Assembly (NCBI GenBank): GCA_003563915.1
Contig: PWTE01000337.1
Coordinates: forward strand, 1 to 44,080
Direction: 5' to 3'
DNA: 44,080 bases
From: Nitriliruptoraceae bacterium
GTDB taxonomy: Bacteria > Actinomycetota > Nitriliruptoria > Nitriliruptorales > Nitriliruptoraceae
The notes below the pieces were generated by a model. It did not search any database. It saw nothing but the letters and a program-made list of their open reading frames with translations, and had not been told where the DNA came from. Shown piece by piece: positions 18,303 through 28,864 of the stretch. The first letter of the stretch is position 1, and every line of letters starts with the position of its first letter. Made by a program: the position numbers and the translations under genes.

Positions 18303-19948
18303 CGGACCAGCGCCGCCGCGGACTCGGCGATCTGCAGGATCGGCTGGGGGAAGACCCCGAGGTAGAGCACCAGCGTCGCCGCCACGGACACCCCGAAGGA
18401 CAGGCCGGTGCTGACCACGGGCAGCCCGCGCGCCGGATCGGGTTCCTCGAGGAACATCGTGCCGGCGATCCGCAGGTAGAAGAACGCGGCGACGACGCTG
18501 GAGAGGACCCCGATCACGACCAGCCACACGAGGCCCGACGCGACGCCGGCCTGGAAGACCAGCAGCTTGCCGACGAACCCGGCGGTACCCGGGATCCCGG
18601 CGAGCGACAGCAGAGACAGTGCCAGGATGCCGGCCAGGGCCGGCGAGCTGCGGCCCAGGCCCCGAAGATCGAGCAGGGTCACCTCACCCCGACGGCGCCG
18701 CTCCAACGCGATGACGCAGCCGAAGGCTCCCAACGTGCCGATCGCGTAGGTGAGCAGGTACCACAGCGTGCTGGACAGCCCGGCGTCGGAGTTGGCCACG
18801 ACCCCGATCGTGGCGTAGCCGGCGTGCGTGATCGACGAGTACGCGAGGATGCGCTTCAGGTCGTGCTGCACGATCGCCACGACCGCACCGTAGATCATCG
18901 TGAGCGCCGCGAACACGGCCAGGATCGGGACCCAGAAGGCCGCCAGGTCGTCGAACGCGACGAGGTACAGGCGCAGGATCGCGGCGAACCCGGCCGCCTT
19001 GACCGCGGCCGCCATGAAGCCGGTGATGTTCGTGGGCGAGCCCTGGTAGACGTCCGGGGTCCAGAACTGGAACGGCACCAGGGAGACCTTGAAGCCGATG
19101 CCGACGGTGACCAGGCCGAGACCCAACACGCTGACGAGTTCAGGCGTGGTGACCAGCCCCATCGCCGCACCGATGCCTGGCAGGTCGACCGAACCGGTCG
19201 CCACGAAGGTCAACGCCATCCCGTAGAGCATGATGGTCGAGGCGACCGTTCCCAACACGAAGTACTTGAGGCCCGCCTCCTGGGATCGCCGGTCACGTCG
19301 CGCCAGACTGGCCAGGACGTACAACGCGAGCGACAGCACCTCGAGGGCGACGAACAGGGTGATCAGGTCGTTCGCGGTCCCGAGTGCGGCCATCCCGACC
19401 ACGGTCAGGAGCAGCAACGGCTCGACCTCGGCCTTGTTGATCCGGCGGTCCTGCAGGTAGCCGTAGCCGATCGGCAGGGCCAGCAGCGCGGTGAGGTACA
19501 CCGTCAGCCGGGTGAACAGCGCGATGCCGTCGTTCGCGACCGCGCCGGCCAGCGCCTCCTGCGGCACGATCACCGCAAGGTCCGGCGCCAGCACGGTGGC
19601 GTACTGCCACACGGTCAGGACCAACGCGCCCACGAGGGACGCGGCTGCGGCGAACACCCGGACCATCGACTGCCGGCGCGGGAAGGCGAACACCGCGGCG
19701 GGGATCACGATCCCGAGCCCGATCGCGACCGCTCCGGGGACGATCTGATCCTGGGTGATCAGCCAGCCACCGAGGCCCAGACCCACCAGCGCCGCCGGGA
19801 GCGACACCAGTTCGGGCCGCTTGCGCGCGACGGCCAGGAGCAGCAGCGCCAGGGCCATGGCGGTCGGCGGTAGCTCCGGCGCGATGCCGGCCCACTCCAC
19901 CGGGGGCACCAGGGTGGTGGTCTGGGCGAGGAAGGAGCTCACACTCAC
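18299..19948 (-). CDS. nuoN: NADH-quinone oxidoreductase subunit N, cluster 2
   Basis: A 549-residue antiporter-like subunit, about 60 residues longer than NuoN1, mainly through an extended N-terminal half. Family signatures are VALEVLSLALYVLASL, FKVSLVPFQFWTPDVYQGSP and LAYSSITHAGYATIG. GTG 19948 is supported by its GTGA overlap with the nuoM2 stop. It is the last nuo gene of cluster 2 but the transcript continues into the polyprenyl synthase. Confidence 0.95.
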   Translation of the reverse strand: MSVSSFLAQTTTLVPPVEWAGIAPELPPTAMALALLLLAVARKRPELVSLPAALVGLGLGGWLITQDQIVPGAVAIGLGIVIPAAVFAFPRRQSMVRVFAAAASLVGALVLTVWQYATVLAPDLAVIVPQEALAGAVANDGIALFTRLTVYLTALLALPIGYGYLQDRRINKAEVEPLLLLTVVGMAALGTANDLITLFVALEVLSLALYVLASLARRDRRSQEAGLKYFVLGTVASTIMLYGMALTFVATGSVDLPGIGAAMGLVTTPELVSVLGLGLVTVGIGFKVSLVPFQFWTPDVYQGSPTNITGFMAAAVKAAGFAAILRLYLVAFDDLAAFWVPILAVFAALTMIYGAVVAIVQHDLKRILAYSSITHAGYATIGVVANSDAGLSSTLWYLLTYAIGTLGAFGCVIALERRRRGEVTLLDLRGLGRSSPALAGILALSLLSLAGIPGTAGFVGKLLVFQAGVASGLVWLVVIGVLSSVVAAFFYLRIAGTMFLEEPDPARGLPVVSTGLSFGVSVAATLVLYLGVFPQPILQIAESAAALVR

Positions 19949-21450
19949 TGGTCACCCCCCTCGGGCTCGGCCAGGCCATCTCCTGGGATGAGCCCCTCGA
20001 CGCCGACCTCGGCGAGCACCCGGTCGACCGAGGGCTCGACCAGGTCGTAGAGGGGCTTCGGGTACAGCCCGATCGCGACGATGACCACGACCAGCGGCAC
20101 GAGCACCCCGATCTCACGGGGCTTGAGGTCCGAGGTGTTCTCGTTGTCCGCTCCCTCCAGGGGACCGTGGAACATCCGTTGGTAGGCCCACAGCAGGTAC
20201 AGCGCGGCGAGGATGGCGCCGAAGGTGGCGAAGACCGCGGCGGTGCGGTTGGTCTGGAAGGTGCCCAGCAGGATCGGGAACTCCCCGACGAACCCGTTCA
20301 GGCCCGGCAGCGCGAGCGACGACAGCGACACGACCAACCACAGACCGGCCATCATCGGGATGCGCTTGGCCAGACCTCCGAAGGCGGCGATCTGGCGGGT
20401 GTGGCGCCGCTCGTAGAGGAACCCGATCAGCAGGAACAGCGCCCCGGTGGACAGCCCGTGGTTGACCATCTGCACCACGGATGCCGAGGTCGCGGTGGTC
20501 GTCAAGGCGAAGGTGCCGAGCACGACGAAACCCATGTGGCTCACCGACGAGTACGCGATCAGCTTCTTGATGTCGGACTGCATCAGCGCGACGACGGCCC
20601 CGTAGAGGATGCCGACGACCGAGATCGCCAGGAGCCACGGCGCGAACTCGACGGTCGCGTCGGGGAAGAACGGCAGCGCGTACCGCAGCAGCCCGAACGT
20701 CCCGAGCTTCAGCAGCACACCGGCCAGGAACACCGACCCACCCGTCGGCGCCTCGGTGTGGGCGTCCGGGAGCCAGGTGTGGACCGGGAACAGGGGCACC
20801 TTCACCGCGAAGGCGATCAGGAACGCGGCGAACAACCACCGCTGCTCGGTGACGGACAGCTCCAGCGCCAGCATGTCCGCGTAGGCGAAGCTGCCGGTCT
20901 GGCTGAACAGGTACAGGATCGCGACCAGCATGAGCAGGCCGCCGAGCAGCGTGTACAGGAAGAACTTGATCGCGGCGGCCTTGCGGGCGGCGCCGCCCCA
21001 GATCCCGATGATCAGGTACATCGGGACGAGACTGACCTCGAAGAAGACGTAGAACAGCAGGAGGTCGGTCGCGGCGAAGACCCCGAGCACCGCCGACTCC
21101 AGGAGGAGGAAGGCCGCCAGGTAGCCACGGACCCGGTCGGTGATCGAGTCCCACGACGCGATGATGATCAACGGGGTGAGGAAGGTCGTGAGCAGGATCA
21201 ACGCGAGGCTGGTCCCGTCAACGGCCAGCGAGATGCTGGCACCGATCGCGGGGATCCAGGTCAGCGACTCGGTCAGCTGCAGGCCCGGCTCCCCCATCTG
21301 GAAGGGGCCCAGGATCGCCAGCGACGCCGCGAACGCGGCCAGCGACGTCACCAGCGCGACGATCTTCGGCACGGCGTCGCCACGGTCGAGGAACGCGATG
21401 ACCAGTGCCCCGAAGGCGGGGATCAGGATCGTGAGAGACAGGAGCCCCAT
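19945..21450 (-). CDS. nuoM: NADH-quinone oxidoreductase subunit M, cluster 2
   Basis: A 501-residue antiporter-like subunit. It has FYVFFEVSLVPMYLIIGIWGG with the key Glu, then KVPLFPVHTWLPDAHTEAPT and AYSSVSHMGFVVLG. Starts at ATG 21450, sharing one base with the nuoL2 stop (TGATG). It differs from NuoM1 at many positions although the core motifs agree. Confidence 0.95.
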   Translation of the reverse strand: MGLLSLTILIPAFGALVIAFLDRGDAVPKIVALVTSLAAFAASLAILGPFQMGEPGLQLTESLTWIPAIGASISLAVDGTSLALILLTTFLTPLIIIASWDSITDRVRGYLAAFLLLESAVLGVFAATDLLLFYVFFEVSLVPMYLIIGIWGGAARKAAAIKFFLYTLLGGLLMLVAILYLFSQTGSFAYADMLALELSVTEQRWLFAAFLIAFAVKVPLFPVHTWLPDAHTEAPTGGSVFLAGVLLKLGTFGLLRYALPFFPDATVEFAPWLLAISVVGILYGAVVALMQSDIKKLIAYSSVSHMGFVVLGTFALTTTATSASVVQMVNHGLSTGALFLLIGFLYERRHTRQIAAFGGLAKRIPMMAGLWLVVSLSSLALPGLNGFVGEFPILLGTFQTNRTAAVFATFGAILAALYLLWAYQRMFHGPLEGADNENTSDLKPREIGVLVPLVVVIVAIGLYPKPLYDLVEPSVDRVLAEVGVEGLIPGDGLAEPEGGDQ

Positions 21451-23399
21451 CAGCTCACCACCTGCACGATCAACACCCCGAGCACGGCGAGCGCCCCGAT
21501 CACCATCCAGCCGATGTACCCGCGGAGCAACCCGCTCTGCAGCCGTCGACCCCAGCGACCGGTGGCGAGGGACGCGACGCCGCTGCCGACGACCGCTCCG
21601 TCGATCACCCGGGAGTCGAACCAGGTGATCGCCCGTGCGAGCTGTCCGCCGGCCCGCACGAAGACCGCCTCGTAGAACTCATCCACGAAGAACTTCCTCT
21701 CGAGCAGTTCCGCTCCGATGCCTCTGACCGGCTCGGCCATCGCGCCCACCGACACGTCCCGCCGGACGTACGCGAGGTAGGCGAGCCCGATCCCGAACAG
21801 GGCCGCCACGATCGCGATCGGGATCAGCACGGCCTCGGTGAGCGGTCCCGCCGGCTCGAAGCCGAGCTCGGCGATCGGGGCCACCGACGGCTCGAGGAAG
21901 GTGTACAGCGGACCGGTGTGGACCGGGTTCAGCGCGAGTCCGCCCACCGCGGACAGCGCCGCGAGGACGATCAGCGGCACGGTCATCGACCGCGGTGACT
22001 CGTGGGGGTGGATCTCGCCGCCGTGGCGGGGCGTGCCGAGGAAGATGAGGAAGAACCACCGCGACATGTAGAACGCGGTCAGGATCGCGGCCACGAGTCC
22101 GACGAGGTAGACCCCGCCGAAGCCGTGGAGGTACGCCTCGGTGAGGATCTGGTCCTTCGAGAAGAACCCGGCGAAGGGCGGGATGCCGCTGATCGCGAGC
22201 CACCCGATCCCTGACGTGACGAAGGTGATGGGCATGACCTTGCGGAGCCCGCCCATCCTCCAGACGTTCGTCTCGTTGTTCATCGCGTGCATGACGGAAC
22301 CGGCCGCGAGGAACAGCAGGCCCTTGAAGAACGCGTGGGTCACGAGGTGGAAGATCCCCTCGCGGAACGCGCCCGTACCGACGCCGATGAACATGAAGCC
22401 CAGCTGCGAGACGGTCGAGTAGGCCAGGATCTTCTTGAGGTCGTCCTGCCGGACCGCGATCAAGGCCGCCATCAGCGCGGTCAGGGCACCGACCCAGGCG
22501 ATGATCGTCATGGCGCCGACGGACTGGATCAGCACCGGCGACATCCGCACGGTCAGGTAGACACCCGCGGTGACCATCGTCGCGGCGTGGATCAGGGCCG
22601 AGACCGGGGTCGGGCCGGCCATCGCGTCGGGCAACCAGACGTACAGGGGGATCTGCGCCGACTTCGCGGCCGCACCTCCGAGCAGCAGCAGCACCAGCAC
22701 GAACGCGGTGGTGCCGTCCAACGAGCTCGCGTTGACCTCGAGGAGGTCGAGCGACCCGACGACCGCGAAGGCCAGGAACATCGCGATCATGAACGAGACG
22801 TCGCCGACCCGGTTGGTGATGAACGCCTTCTTGGCCGCGACGGCGTACTCGCGCTTCTCGAACCAGAACCCGATCAGCAGGTAGCTGGAGAGCCCGACCA
22901 GCTCCCACCCGAGGAACAGCGTGAGCAGGTTGGCCCCCAGGACCAGGATCAGCATCGACGCCAGGAACAGGTTGAGGTAGGCGAAGAACCGCGCGTACCG
23001 GCTGTCGCCGTGCATGTAGCCGACCGAGTAGATGTGGATCAGGAACCCGACGCCGGTGACGACCAGCAGCATGACCGCGGTGAGCTGGTCGATGTACAGG
23101 TCGAAGGCAACCTCGAAGCCACCGACGGCGATCCAGGTCGGCATCGGCCGGACGTAGGTCGCAGGGTCGGCGAGCACCTGCACCGCGACCGCGATCGACA
23201 ACGCGAAGATCACCCCGCTGACCGCGATCGCGATCGTCGCAGCACGGTCTCCCAGCGTCTTGGTCAGCGCCAGGACGGCGAGGAACCCGAGGAGTGGCAG
23301 CACGGGGATCAACCACGCGATGCCGATGATCCCGGTGGTCGCGTCGATGACCTCGTTGGTGAGACCGGAGCCCTCGGCGGCAAGCAAGGTGAGGGCCAC
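21450..23399 (-). CDS. nuoL: NADH-quinone oxidoreductase subunit L, cluster 2
   Basis: A 649-residue distal antiporter-like subunit with the C-terminal lateral helix. Signatures: LGWELVGLSSYLLIGFWFEK, KSAQIPLYVWLPDAMAGPTP, LIHAATMVTAG, LAYSTVSQLGFM. GTG 23399 lies 1 bp after the nuoK2 stop. It is about 50 residues shorter than NuoL1, the difference being in the loop before the lateral helix. Confidence 0.95.
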   Translation of the reverse strand: MALTLLAAEGSGLTNEVIDATTGIIGIAWLIPVLPLLGFLAVLALTKTLGDRAATIAIAVSGVIFALSIAVAVQVLADPATYVRPMPTWIAVGGFEVAFDLYIDQLTAVMLLVVTGVGFLIHIYSVGYMHGDSRYARFFAYLNLFLASMLILVLGANLLTLFLGWELVGLSSYLLIGFWFEKREYAVAAKKAFITNRVGDVSFMIAMFLAFAVVGSLDLLEVNASSLDGTTAFVLVLLLLGGAAAKSAQIPLYVWLPDAMAGPTPVSALIHAATMVTAGVYLTVRMSPVLIQSVGAMTIIAWVGALTALMAALIAVRQDDLKKILAYSTVSQLGFMFIGVGTGAFREGIFHLVTHAFFKGLLFLAAGSVMHAMNNETNVWRMGGLRKVMPITFVTSGIGWLAISGIPPFAGFFSKDQILTEAYLHGFGGVYLVGLVAAILTAFYMSRWFFLIFLGTPRHGGEIHPHESPRSMTVPLIVLAALSAVGGLALNPVHTGPLYTFLEPSVAPIAELGFEPAGPLTEAVLIPIAIVAALFGIGLAYLAYVRRDVSVGAMAEPVRGIGAELLERKFFVDEFYEAVFVRAGGQLARAITWFDSRVIDGAVVGSGVASLATGRWGRRLQSGLLRGYIGWMVIGALAVLGVLIVQVVS

Positions 23400-23400
23400 G

Positions 23401-23700
23401 TCAGTACCTCAACAGCTGGGGGACGTCGACATCGAGGGTCCCGCGCCGGAAGTAGAGGTTGACGATCAGCGCGAGACCGACCACCACCTCCGCCGCGGCG
23501 ACGACGATGACGAAGAACACGAACACCTGCCCGTCCGGCCCGGCCCACATGCGGGCACCAGCGGCGAGGGTCAGGTTGACGGCGTTGAGCATCAGTTCGA
23601 TACACATGAACAGCACGATGGCGTTGCGCCGCAGCATCACCCCGACGAGCCCGATGCTGAAGAGCAGGGCCGAGACGGCGAAGTAGTACCCGATGGCCAT
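23401..23700 (-). CDS. nuoK: NADH-quinone oxidoreductase subunit K, cluster 2
   Basis: 99 residues with three helices. Conserved membrane glutamates are Glu35 ([13 protein letters not shown]) and Glu71 ([13 protein letters not shown]). ATG 23700 is 3 bp after the nuoJ2 stop. Confidence 0.95.
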   Translation of the reverse strand: MAIGYYFAVSALLFSIGLVGVMLRRNAIVLFMCIELMLNAVNLTLAAGARMWAGPDGQVFVFFVIVVAAAEVVVGLALIVNLYFRRGTLDVDVPQLLRY

Positions 23701-23703
23701 GTC

Positions 23704-24486
23704 TCAGCCCCCCCTCCGGTCATCGTCGCCCGGAGGCGGTTCGCGCTCCACGAGCAGGTCGGCATCGCTGCTCTGGTCACGGCCCGCCAGCTCCGCGGAG
23801 AGCGCCGTCAGCGCGTCGTGATCGTCGAGGTCGTCCGGACCGGGCGCGGGCTCGTCGTCGAGGTCCCCGGCTTCGAGGTCCTTGCGTCGCGCCATGATCA
23901 CCGCACCGATCGTGGCGACGGTGAGCAGCAGCGCCGACAGTTCGAAGGCGTAGGTGTAGCGGGTGAACAGGCGCCGGCCGAGGAACGCCGCACCAGCGCC
24001 ATCGTCCTCGTCGAGCTGGTCGGCCAGACCGAGGCAGCGCTGCTGGTCGGTCCCCGCCTCGATCGGTGCCCCCGATCCGCAGACGGCGGGAGGTCCGGTG
24101 TACGGGCCGACGAACGCGAACAGCAGCGCACCGGCGAACAGCGCGCCGCCGGCCACGGCCAGCACGCGGTTGCGCACCTGGGTTGCGAGGAGCAGGTCGT
24201 CGCGGTCCACCCCCAGCAGCATGATGACGAACAGGAACAGCACCATGATGGCGCCGCCGTACACCAGGATCTGGATGATCGACAGGAACGCCGACTCCAG
24301 CGTCAGGTACAGCCCGGCGATCGCGAGCAGGTTCATGACGAGCATCAACGCGCCGTGCACGATGTTGCGCATCGTGATGACGGCGAGTCCGGAGCCGAGA
24401 GCCAGGACGGCGAACACCCAGAAGAGCACGATCTCCGCGGTGTCCGCGCCGGCCGCTGCCTCCGCAGCCTGGGCCAGCAGCAACAT
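23704..24486 (-). CDS. nuoJ: NADH-quinone oxidoreductase subunit J, cluster 2, with acidic tail
   Basis: A 260-residue product. The membrane part has the NuoJ hallmark IQILVYGGAIMVLFLFVIMLLG (about residues 72-93). A loop of about 45 residues carrying two Cys (VCGSG, QRCLG) lies between the fourth and fifth helices, facing the outside if topology is standard. The tail from about 205 is Asp/Pro-rich and hydrophilic. The start ATG 24486 directly abuts the nuoI2 stop. The two Cys in the long loop could form a disulfide, which is inference. Confidence 0.94.
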   Translation of the reverse strand: MLLLAQAAEAAAGADTAEIVLFWVFAVLALGSGLAVITMRNIVHGALMLVMNLLAIAGLYLTLESAFLSIIQILVYGGAIMVLFLFVIMLLGVDRDDLLLATQVRNRVLAVAGGALFAGALLFAFVGPYTGPPAVCGSGAPIEAGTDQQRCLGLADQLDEDDGAGAAFLGRRLFTRYTYAFELSALLLTVATIGAVIMARRKDLEAGDLDDEPAPGPDDLDDHDALTALSAELAGRDQSSDADLLVEREPPPGDDDRRGG

Positions 24487-25230
24487 CTAGCGGTCCCTTC
24501 CGGGTTCGGGGCGGGTCGGGCCGCCGACGGTCGCAGGGTCAGGAGGCAGCTCGTCCGGCTCCGGCAGTTGGCCGGTCGGGACGATGTCGCCCGCCTTGGC
24601 CGCCGGTGCCGTAGCCGCCGGCTTGTAACGCCCACCGTGCAACGTCGGCGGGGTCACGGCGAGACCACCGTAGTAGTTCAGCCCGCGTTGGCGGACCTCA
24701 CGGTCGGTGTGGGGCGTGTCCTCGCCACCTGGCGGTACCTCGGCGAGCAGTTGCTCCTTGGTCCAGACCAGCTTGCTGCGCTGATCCGCCGAGAACTCGT
24801 AGTCGTGGGTCATGGTGAGCGCGCGGGTGGGGCACGCCTCGATGCACAGCCCACAGAGGATGCACCGGTTGTAGTTGATCTGGTAGTCCTCGGCGTACCG
24901 CTCGCCGGGGGAGTACCGCGCCTCGACCGTGTTGTCCGCCCCCTGCACGTAGATCGCATCGGCCGGACACGCCCAGGCACACAGCTCACAGCCGATGCAC
25001 TTCTCGAGGCCGTCGGCGTACCGGTTGAGCTGATGACGACCGTGGAAGCGTGGCGCGACCGGTCGCGGCTTCTCCGGGTACTGCGCGGTCTCGTTGCCAC
25101 GCAGCATGTTGCGCAGCGGGACCGAGAACCCGCGCCCCAGCACGGTGCGGGTGAGCAGCACCCAGACCAACAGGCCCAGGATGACGAAGGTCAGGGCGGT
25201 GACGACCGCCGGCGGCAGACCGATATCCAT
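24487..25230 (-). CDS. nuoI: NADH-quinone oxidoreductase subunit I, cluster 2
   Basis: A 247-residue protein. Unlike NuoI1 it starts with a clear hydrophobic segment (about 6-28, [21 protein letters not shown]), probably a membrane anchor. The 8Fe domain has ligands Cys78/81/84/88 and Cys123/126/129/133. The tail (about 190-247) is Pro/Ala-rich and lacks the NuoI1 repeat. ATG 25230 overlaps the nuoH2 stop (TGATG). It carries electrons between the NuoG and NuoB clusters. Confidence 0.95.
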   Translation of the reverse strand: MDIGLPPAVVTALTFVILGLLVWVLLTRTVLGRGFSVPLRNMLRGNETAQYPEKPRPVAPRFHGRHQLNRYADGLEKCIGCELCAWACPADAIYVQGADNTVEARYSPGERYAEDYQINYNRCILCGLCIEACPTRALTMTHDYEFSADQRSKLVWTKEQLLAEVPPGGEDTPHTDREVRQRGLNYYGGLAVTPPTLHGGRYKPAATAPAAKAGDIVPTGQLPEPDELPPDPATVGGPTRPEPGRDR

Positions 25231-26429
25231 CAGGGAGCCACCTCCTCGTGCTCAGGCTGGTCGGGTTCGCCCGCTGGCTCGGGCTCTGGTGGGGTCGTGT
25301 CCTTGGCGCGGGCGGGAGCCGCGAGCAACAGGCCGAGCACGATGGCGGCGGCGATGCCGATCATCGTGAAGCGGACCTCGGTGGTCAGCCCGCCCTGCTC
25401 CTCGATCAGCACGAAGGCGGCGGTGACGAGCACCCAGACCAGCGCCACCGGGATCAGGACCTTCCAACCGAGATCCATGAGCCGGTGGTAGCGCGTACGC
25501 GGCAGCGCGCCCCGCAGCAGGATGAAGAAGAATATGAACAGCGACATCTTCAGGAAGAACCAGAAGATGGGCATGATCCAGGCCACGCTGTCGGGCAGCC
25601 CGAAGGTCGGTCCGGACGGTCCGCCGAGGAAGAGCGTGACCACGATCGCCGACATCGTCACGACCTGCATGAACTCGGCGAGCATGAACATCCCGAACCG
25701 CAGGCCGGAGTACTCGGTGTTGAAACCTCCGACGAGCTCCCCTTCGGCCTCCCCCAGGTCGAACGGCGGCCGACCAGCCTCGGCGACCATCCCGACCACG
25801 AAGACCAGGAACGCGGGGAACAGCGGGATCGCGTACCAGCCGGGCATGCCGGCGATGAGCCCGTCGCCCGACTGGGCCGCGACGATGTCGGAGATCCGCA
25901 GCGAACCGGCGTACACGAACACGCTGGCGATGGCCAGCCCCTGGGCGATCTCGTAGGAGACCATCTGGGCACTGGACCGCACGCCACCCATCAGCGGGTA
26001 GGGCGAGTTCGACGCCCAACCGGCCAGGAACACGCTGTAGACGTGGAGTGACCCCATCGCGAGGAACCACAGCGCGCCGACCGACAGGTCGGCAACGACC
26101 AGGGTGAAGGTCTCGCCGAAGAGGGTGACCTCACCGCCGATCGGGACCACCGCGATCGACAGGAAGCCGGCCACGACCCCCACGACGGGAGCGAGGTTGT
26201 AGATCGGCCGGTTGACCATCCCCGGCGTGAGGTCCTCCTTGAAGAACATCTTCACGCCGTCGACCAGCGTCTGCAGGAGGCCGAACGGCCCGACCCGGTT
26301 CGGGCCGACGCGGGTCTGCATCATGGCGACGATGCGCCGCTCCGCCCAGATCAACACCGCCGTCACGATCAGGAAGTAGCCGAAGACCACGACGGTCTGG
26401 AAGATCGGGACCCAGAGGGGGGTGTCCAT
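25230..26429 (-). CDS. nuoH: NADH-quinone oxidoreductase subunit H, cluster 2
   Basis: A 399-residue quinone-chamber subunit. Landmarks are [32 protein letters not shown] and the canonical [25 protein letters not shown]. The C-terminal about 30 residues are Pro/Glu-rich and cytoplasmic. ATG 26429 overlaps the nuoG2 stop (TGATG). It keeps the acidic loop residues that NuoH1 has partly changed. Confidence 0.96.
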   Translation of the reverse strand: MDTPLWVPIFQTVVVFGYFLIVTAVLIWAERRIVAMMQTRVGPNRVGPFGLLQTLVDGVKMFFKEDLTPGMVNRPIYNLAPVVGVVAGFLSIAVVPIGGEVTLFGETFTLVVADLSVGALWFLAMGSLHVYSVFLAGWASNSPYPLMGGVRSSAQMVSYEIAQGLAIASVFVYAGSLRISDIVAAQSGDGLIAGMPGWYAIPLFPAFLVFVVGMVAEAGRPPFDLGEAEGELVGGFNTEYSGLRFGMFMLAEFMQVVTMSAIVVTLFLGGPSGPTFGLPDSVAWIMPIFWFFLKMSLFIFFFILLRGALPRTRYHRLMDLGWKVLIPVALVWVLVTAAFVLIEEQGGLTTEVRFTMIGIAAAIVLGLLLAAPARAKDTTPPEPEPAGEPDQPEHEEVAP

Positions 26430-28864
26430 CAGGCGACCTCCTCGACGGGCGCGTCGGCAGCAACCTTCGACAGGGTCACCCGCAGGTCGCCATCCCGATC
26501 CGCCAGTACCCCCGAGGGCTCGTCGGTCGAGTTCGTCGGGATCAGGACCGTGCCTGGAACCACGTCGGTGGCGAGCTGGGCCGGCAGCGTCAGCGTCCCG
26601 TTCGCACCCGTCAGTTCGACCTGGTCACCCGCACCGATGTCGTGGCGGTCGGCATCGGTCGGGTTGATCACGACGGTCGCCGGACGCGCGGTCGCCATCA
26701 GGTCGGGGACGTTGGTCAGCATGGTCCCGTGGTCGAGCAACAGCGGACGAGCGACGACGGTCAGGCGATCGTCATCCTGGTCGTCCGCGTCGCCGTCCGT
26801 CTCGTCCGACGGAACCGACGGGAACGACGGGAACGGGTGCGCGGCATCACGCCGGCCGACGCGCTCCACCTCGGCGCGGAGGGCTTCCAGGTCACTGAAG
26901 CCCAGGTCCTTGCCGAGGATCGCGGCCACCTGGACCAGGATCTCCCAGTCCTCCTGGACCAGGTCGGGCCCGTCGATGGCGCGGCTGAAGCGTTGCCGGC
27001 GGCCCTCCCAGTTGGTCGCGGTGCCGGCACGCTCCTGGCGGGCGGCGACCGGCAGCACGATGTCGGCGAACCCCTGCACGGTGTCGGTGCGGGCGAGGTC
27101 CTGCACGATGACGGTCGTGACCTTGGCCAACGCGGCGCGTGCGAGGTCGGTCGACGGGGCGTCGCGGACCGGATCGACCCCGATCAGGTGCAGTACGTCG
27201 ATCTTCCCGGCGGCCGCGTCGGTCAGGATCGCGTGCAGATCACGGCCCGGTTCGGCGGGGAGCTCGCCCCAGTGCTCCTCGAGTGCAGCCCGGTCATCGG
27301 CGTCGTCCAGGCGCCGACCACCCGGGAGGAGCCCGGCAGCCAGGCCCGCGTCGATCGCGCCGCGGGTGCCCGCCCGTCGGGGGACGTAGGCGAAGCTGCC
27401 GGCCGTGGTCTCTGCGAGGCTGGCTGCGGTGGTCAGTGCGCCAGCTCCCGCCCGCTCCCCGACCAGCACCACGGGAGCCGTGGCCTCGCGCAGCGCCTCC
27501 GCGACCTCGGCGGCGACCCCGTCGGCGTCACGTCCGTCGAGCGCCTCCAGTCCGGCGGCTTCCGCGCCAGGCTCGGTGGCGACGTGCCGCCATGCCAGGT
27601 CCGCCAGCGTGCCCAGGTGCGGACCGACGACGACGATGCGGGCCTTACGGTTCCGCCACGCCTTGCGCAGGCGCAGGTGGAGGATCGGGACCTCTTCCTC
27701 GGGGTCGAGGCCGACGACGACGATGACCTCTGCGCGCTCGACGTCGGCGTAGGTCGCGGAGTCCCGGCCCACGACGGCGGCGAGCTCCTCCCGTTCGCCG
27801 GCGGGCGCGAAGCGGGTGCGGTGGTCGATGTCGTCGGTGGCGAGGACGGTGCGGGCGTACTTCGATGTCGCGTAGGCGTCCTCGTCGGCCAGACGCGAGC
27901 CGGTCAGGACCGCCACGCGCCCCGGACCGGCCTCGGTCGCCGCCCCGATCGCGGCCCTCATCCGGCGGAGCACCTCGGTCCAGGTGGCGGTCACGAGGTC
28001 GTCACCGTCACGCACCTTCGGTTCGGTGATGCGGTTGGCGGCGGTGACGTGCCCGAAGCCGAACCGGCCCTTGTCACAGTTCCAGGCCTCGTTGACGGCC
28101 ATGTTGGTGCGCGCCAGCTGGCGCTGGATCTCACCACGCCGGGACTGGACCGTGAGGGTGCAGCCGGCGGAGCAGTGGTCACAGACCGACGGCGTCGTGA
28201 CCACGTCGAAGGGGCGCGACTTGAAGCGGTAGGAGGTGGAGGTCAGCGCGCCGACCGGGCAGATCTGGATGACGTTGCCGGAGAAGTAGCTCTCGTAGGG
28301 CTCGTCCTCGTAGATCGCGACCTGCTCCAGCGCTCCTCGCTCGAACAGTTCGATGAACGGGTCTCCCGAGATCTGGTCGGAGAAACGGGTGCAGCGCGCA
28401 CACAGCACGCACCGCTCACGGTCGAGCAGGATCTGCGAGCTGACGGCCACCGGCTTGTCGTAGCGGCGCTTCTGGTCGATGAACCGCGAGGCGTTGGAGC
28501 CGTGGGCCAGGGCCTGGTCCTGGAGCGGACACTCCCCACCCTTGTCGCACATCGGGCAGTCGAGCGGATGGTTGACCAGCAGGAACTCCAGCGTGCCCTC
28601 CTGGCCCTTGCGCGCCAGCTCGGAGGTCAGGTGGGTCTTGACCGCCTTGTCGGGCATCACCGTGGTGGTGCAGGCCATCATGGGCTTTGGCATGCCTTCG
28701 ATCTCGACCATGCACTGCCGGCACGCGCCGACCGGGTCGAGCAGCGGGTGGTCGCAGAAGCGCGGCACGATGATGCCGAGCTGCTCCGCCGCACGGATGA
28801 TCAGCGTGCCCTTCGGCGCGGTGATCTCCTGCCCGTCGATCGTGAAGGTGACGTCGTCGCTCAT
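26429..28864 (-). CDS. nuoG: NADH-quinone oxidoreductase subunit G, cluster 2
   Basis: An 811-residue peripheral-arm subunit. N-terminal 2Fe-2S (N1b) ligands are Cys37, Cys48, Cys51 and Cys65. His99/Cys103/Cys106/Cys112 bind N5, and Cys152/155/158/202 bind N4. Cys228/231/235/263 form the extra N7 site that many complex I enzymes have lost. The rest is a molybdopterin-oxidoreductase-like domain without visible cofactor ligation, including a low-complexity stretch near residues 680-700 (FPSFPSVPSDETDGDADDQ). ATG 28864 overlaps the nuoF2 stop (ATGA). Only cluster 2 has this gene. Confidence 0.96.
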   Translation of the reverse strand: MSDDVTFTIDGQEITAPKGTLIIRAAEQLGIIVPRFCDHPLLDPVGACRQCMVEIEGMPKPMMACTTTVMPDKAVKTHLTSELARKGQEGTLEFLLVNHPLDCPMCDKGGECPLQDQALAHGSNASRFIDQKRRYDKPVAVSSQILLDRERCVLCARCTRFSDQISGDPFIELFERGALEQVAIYEDEPYESYFSGNVIQICPVGALTSTSYRFKSRPFDVVTTPSVCDHCSAGCTLTVQSRRGEIQRQLARTNMAVNEAWNCDKGRFGFGHVTAANRITEPKVRDGDDLVTATWTEVLRRMRAAIGAATEAGPGRVAVLTGSRLADEDAYATSKYARTVLATDDIDHRTRFAPAGEREELAAVVGRDSATYADVERAEVIVVVGLDPEEEVPILHLRLRKAWRNRKARIVVVGPHLGTLADLAWRHVATEPGAEAAGLEALDGRDADGVAAEVAEALREATAPVVLVGERAGAGALTTAASLAETTAGSFAYVPRRAGTRGAIDAGLAAGLLPGGRRLDDADDRAALEEHWGELPAEPGRDLHAILTDAAAGKIDVLHLIGVDPVRDAPSTDLARAALAKVTTVIVQDLARTDTVQGFADIVLPVAARQERAGTATNWEGRRQRFSRAIDGPDLVQEDWEILVQVAAILGKDLGFSDLEALRAEVERVGRRDAAHPFPSFPSVPSDETDGDADDQDDDRLTVVARPLLLDHGTMLTNVPDLMATARPATVVINPTDADRHDIGAGDQVELTGANGTLTLPAQLATDVVPGTVLIPTNSTDEPSGVLADRDGDLRVTLSKVAADAPVEEVA

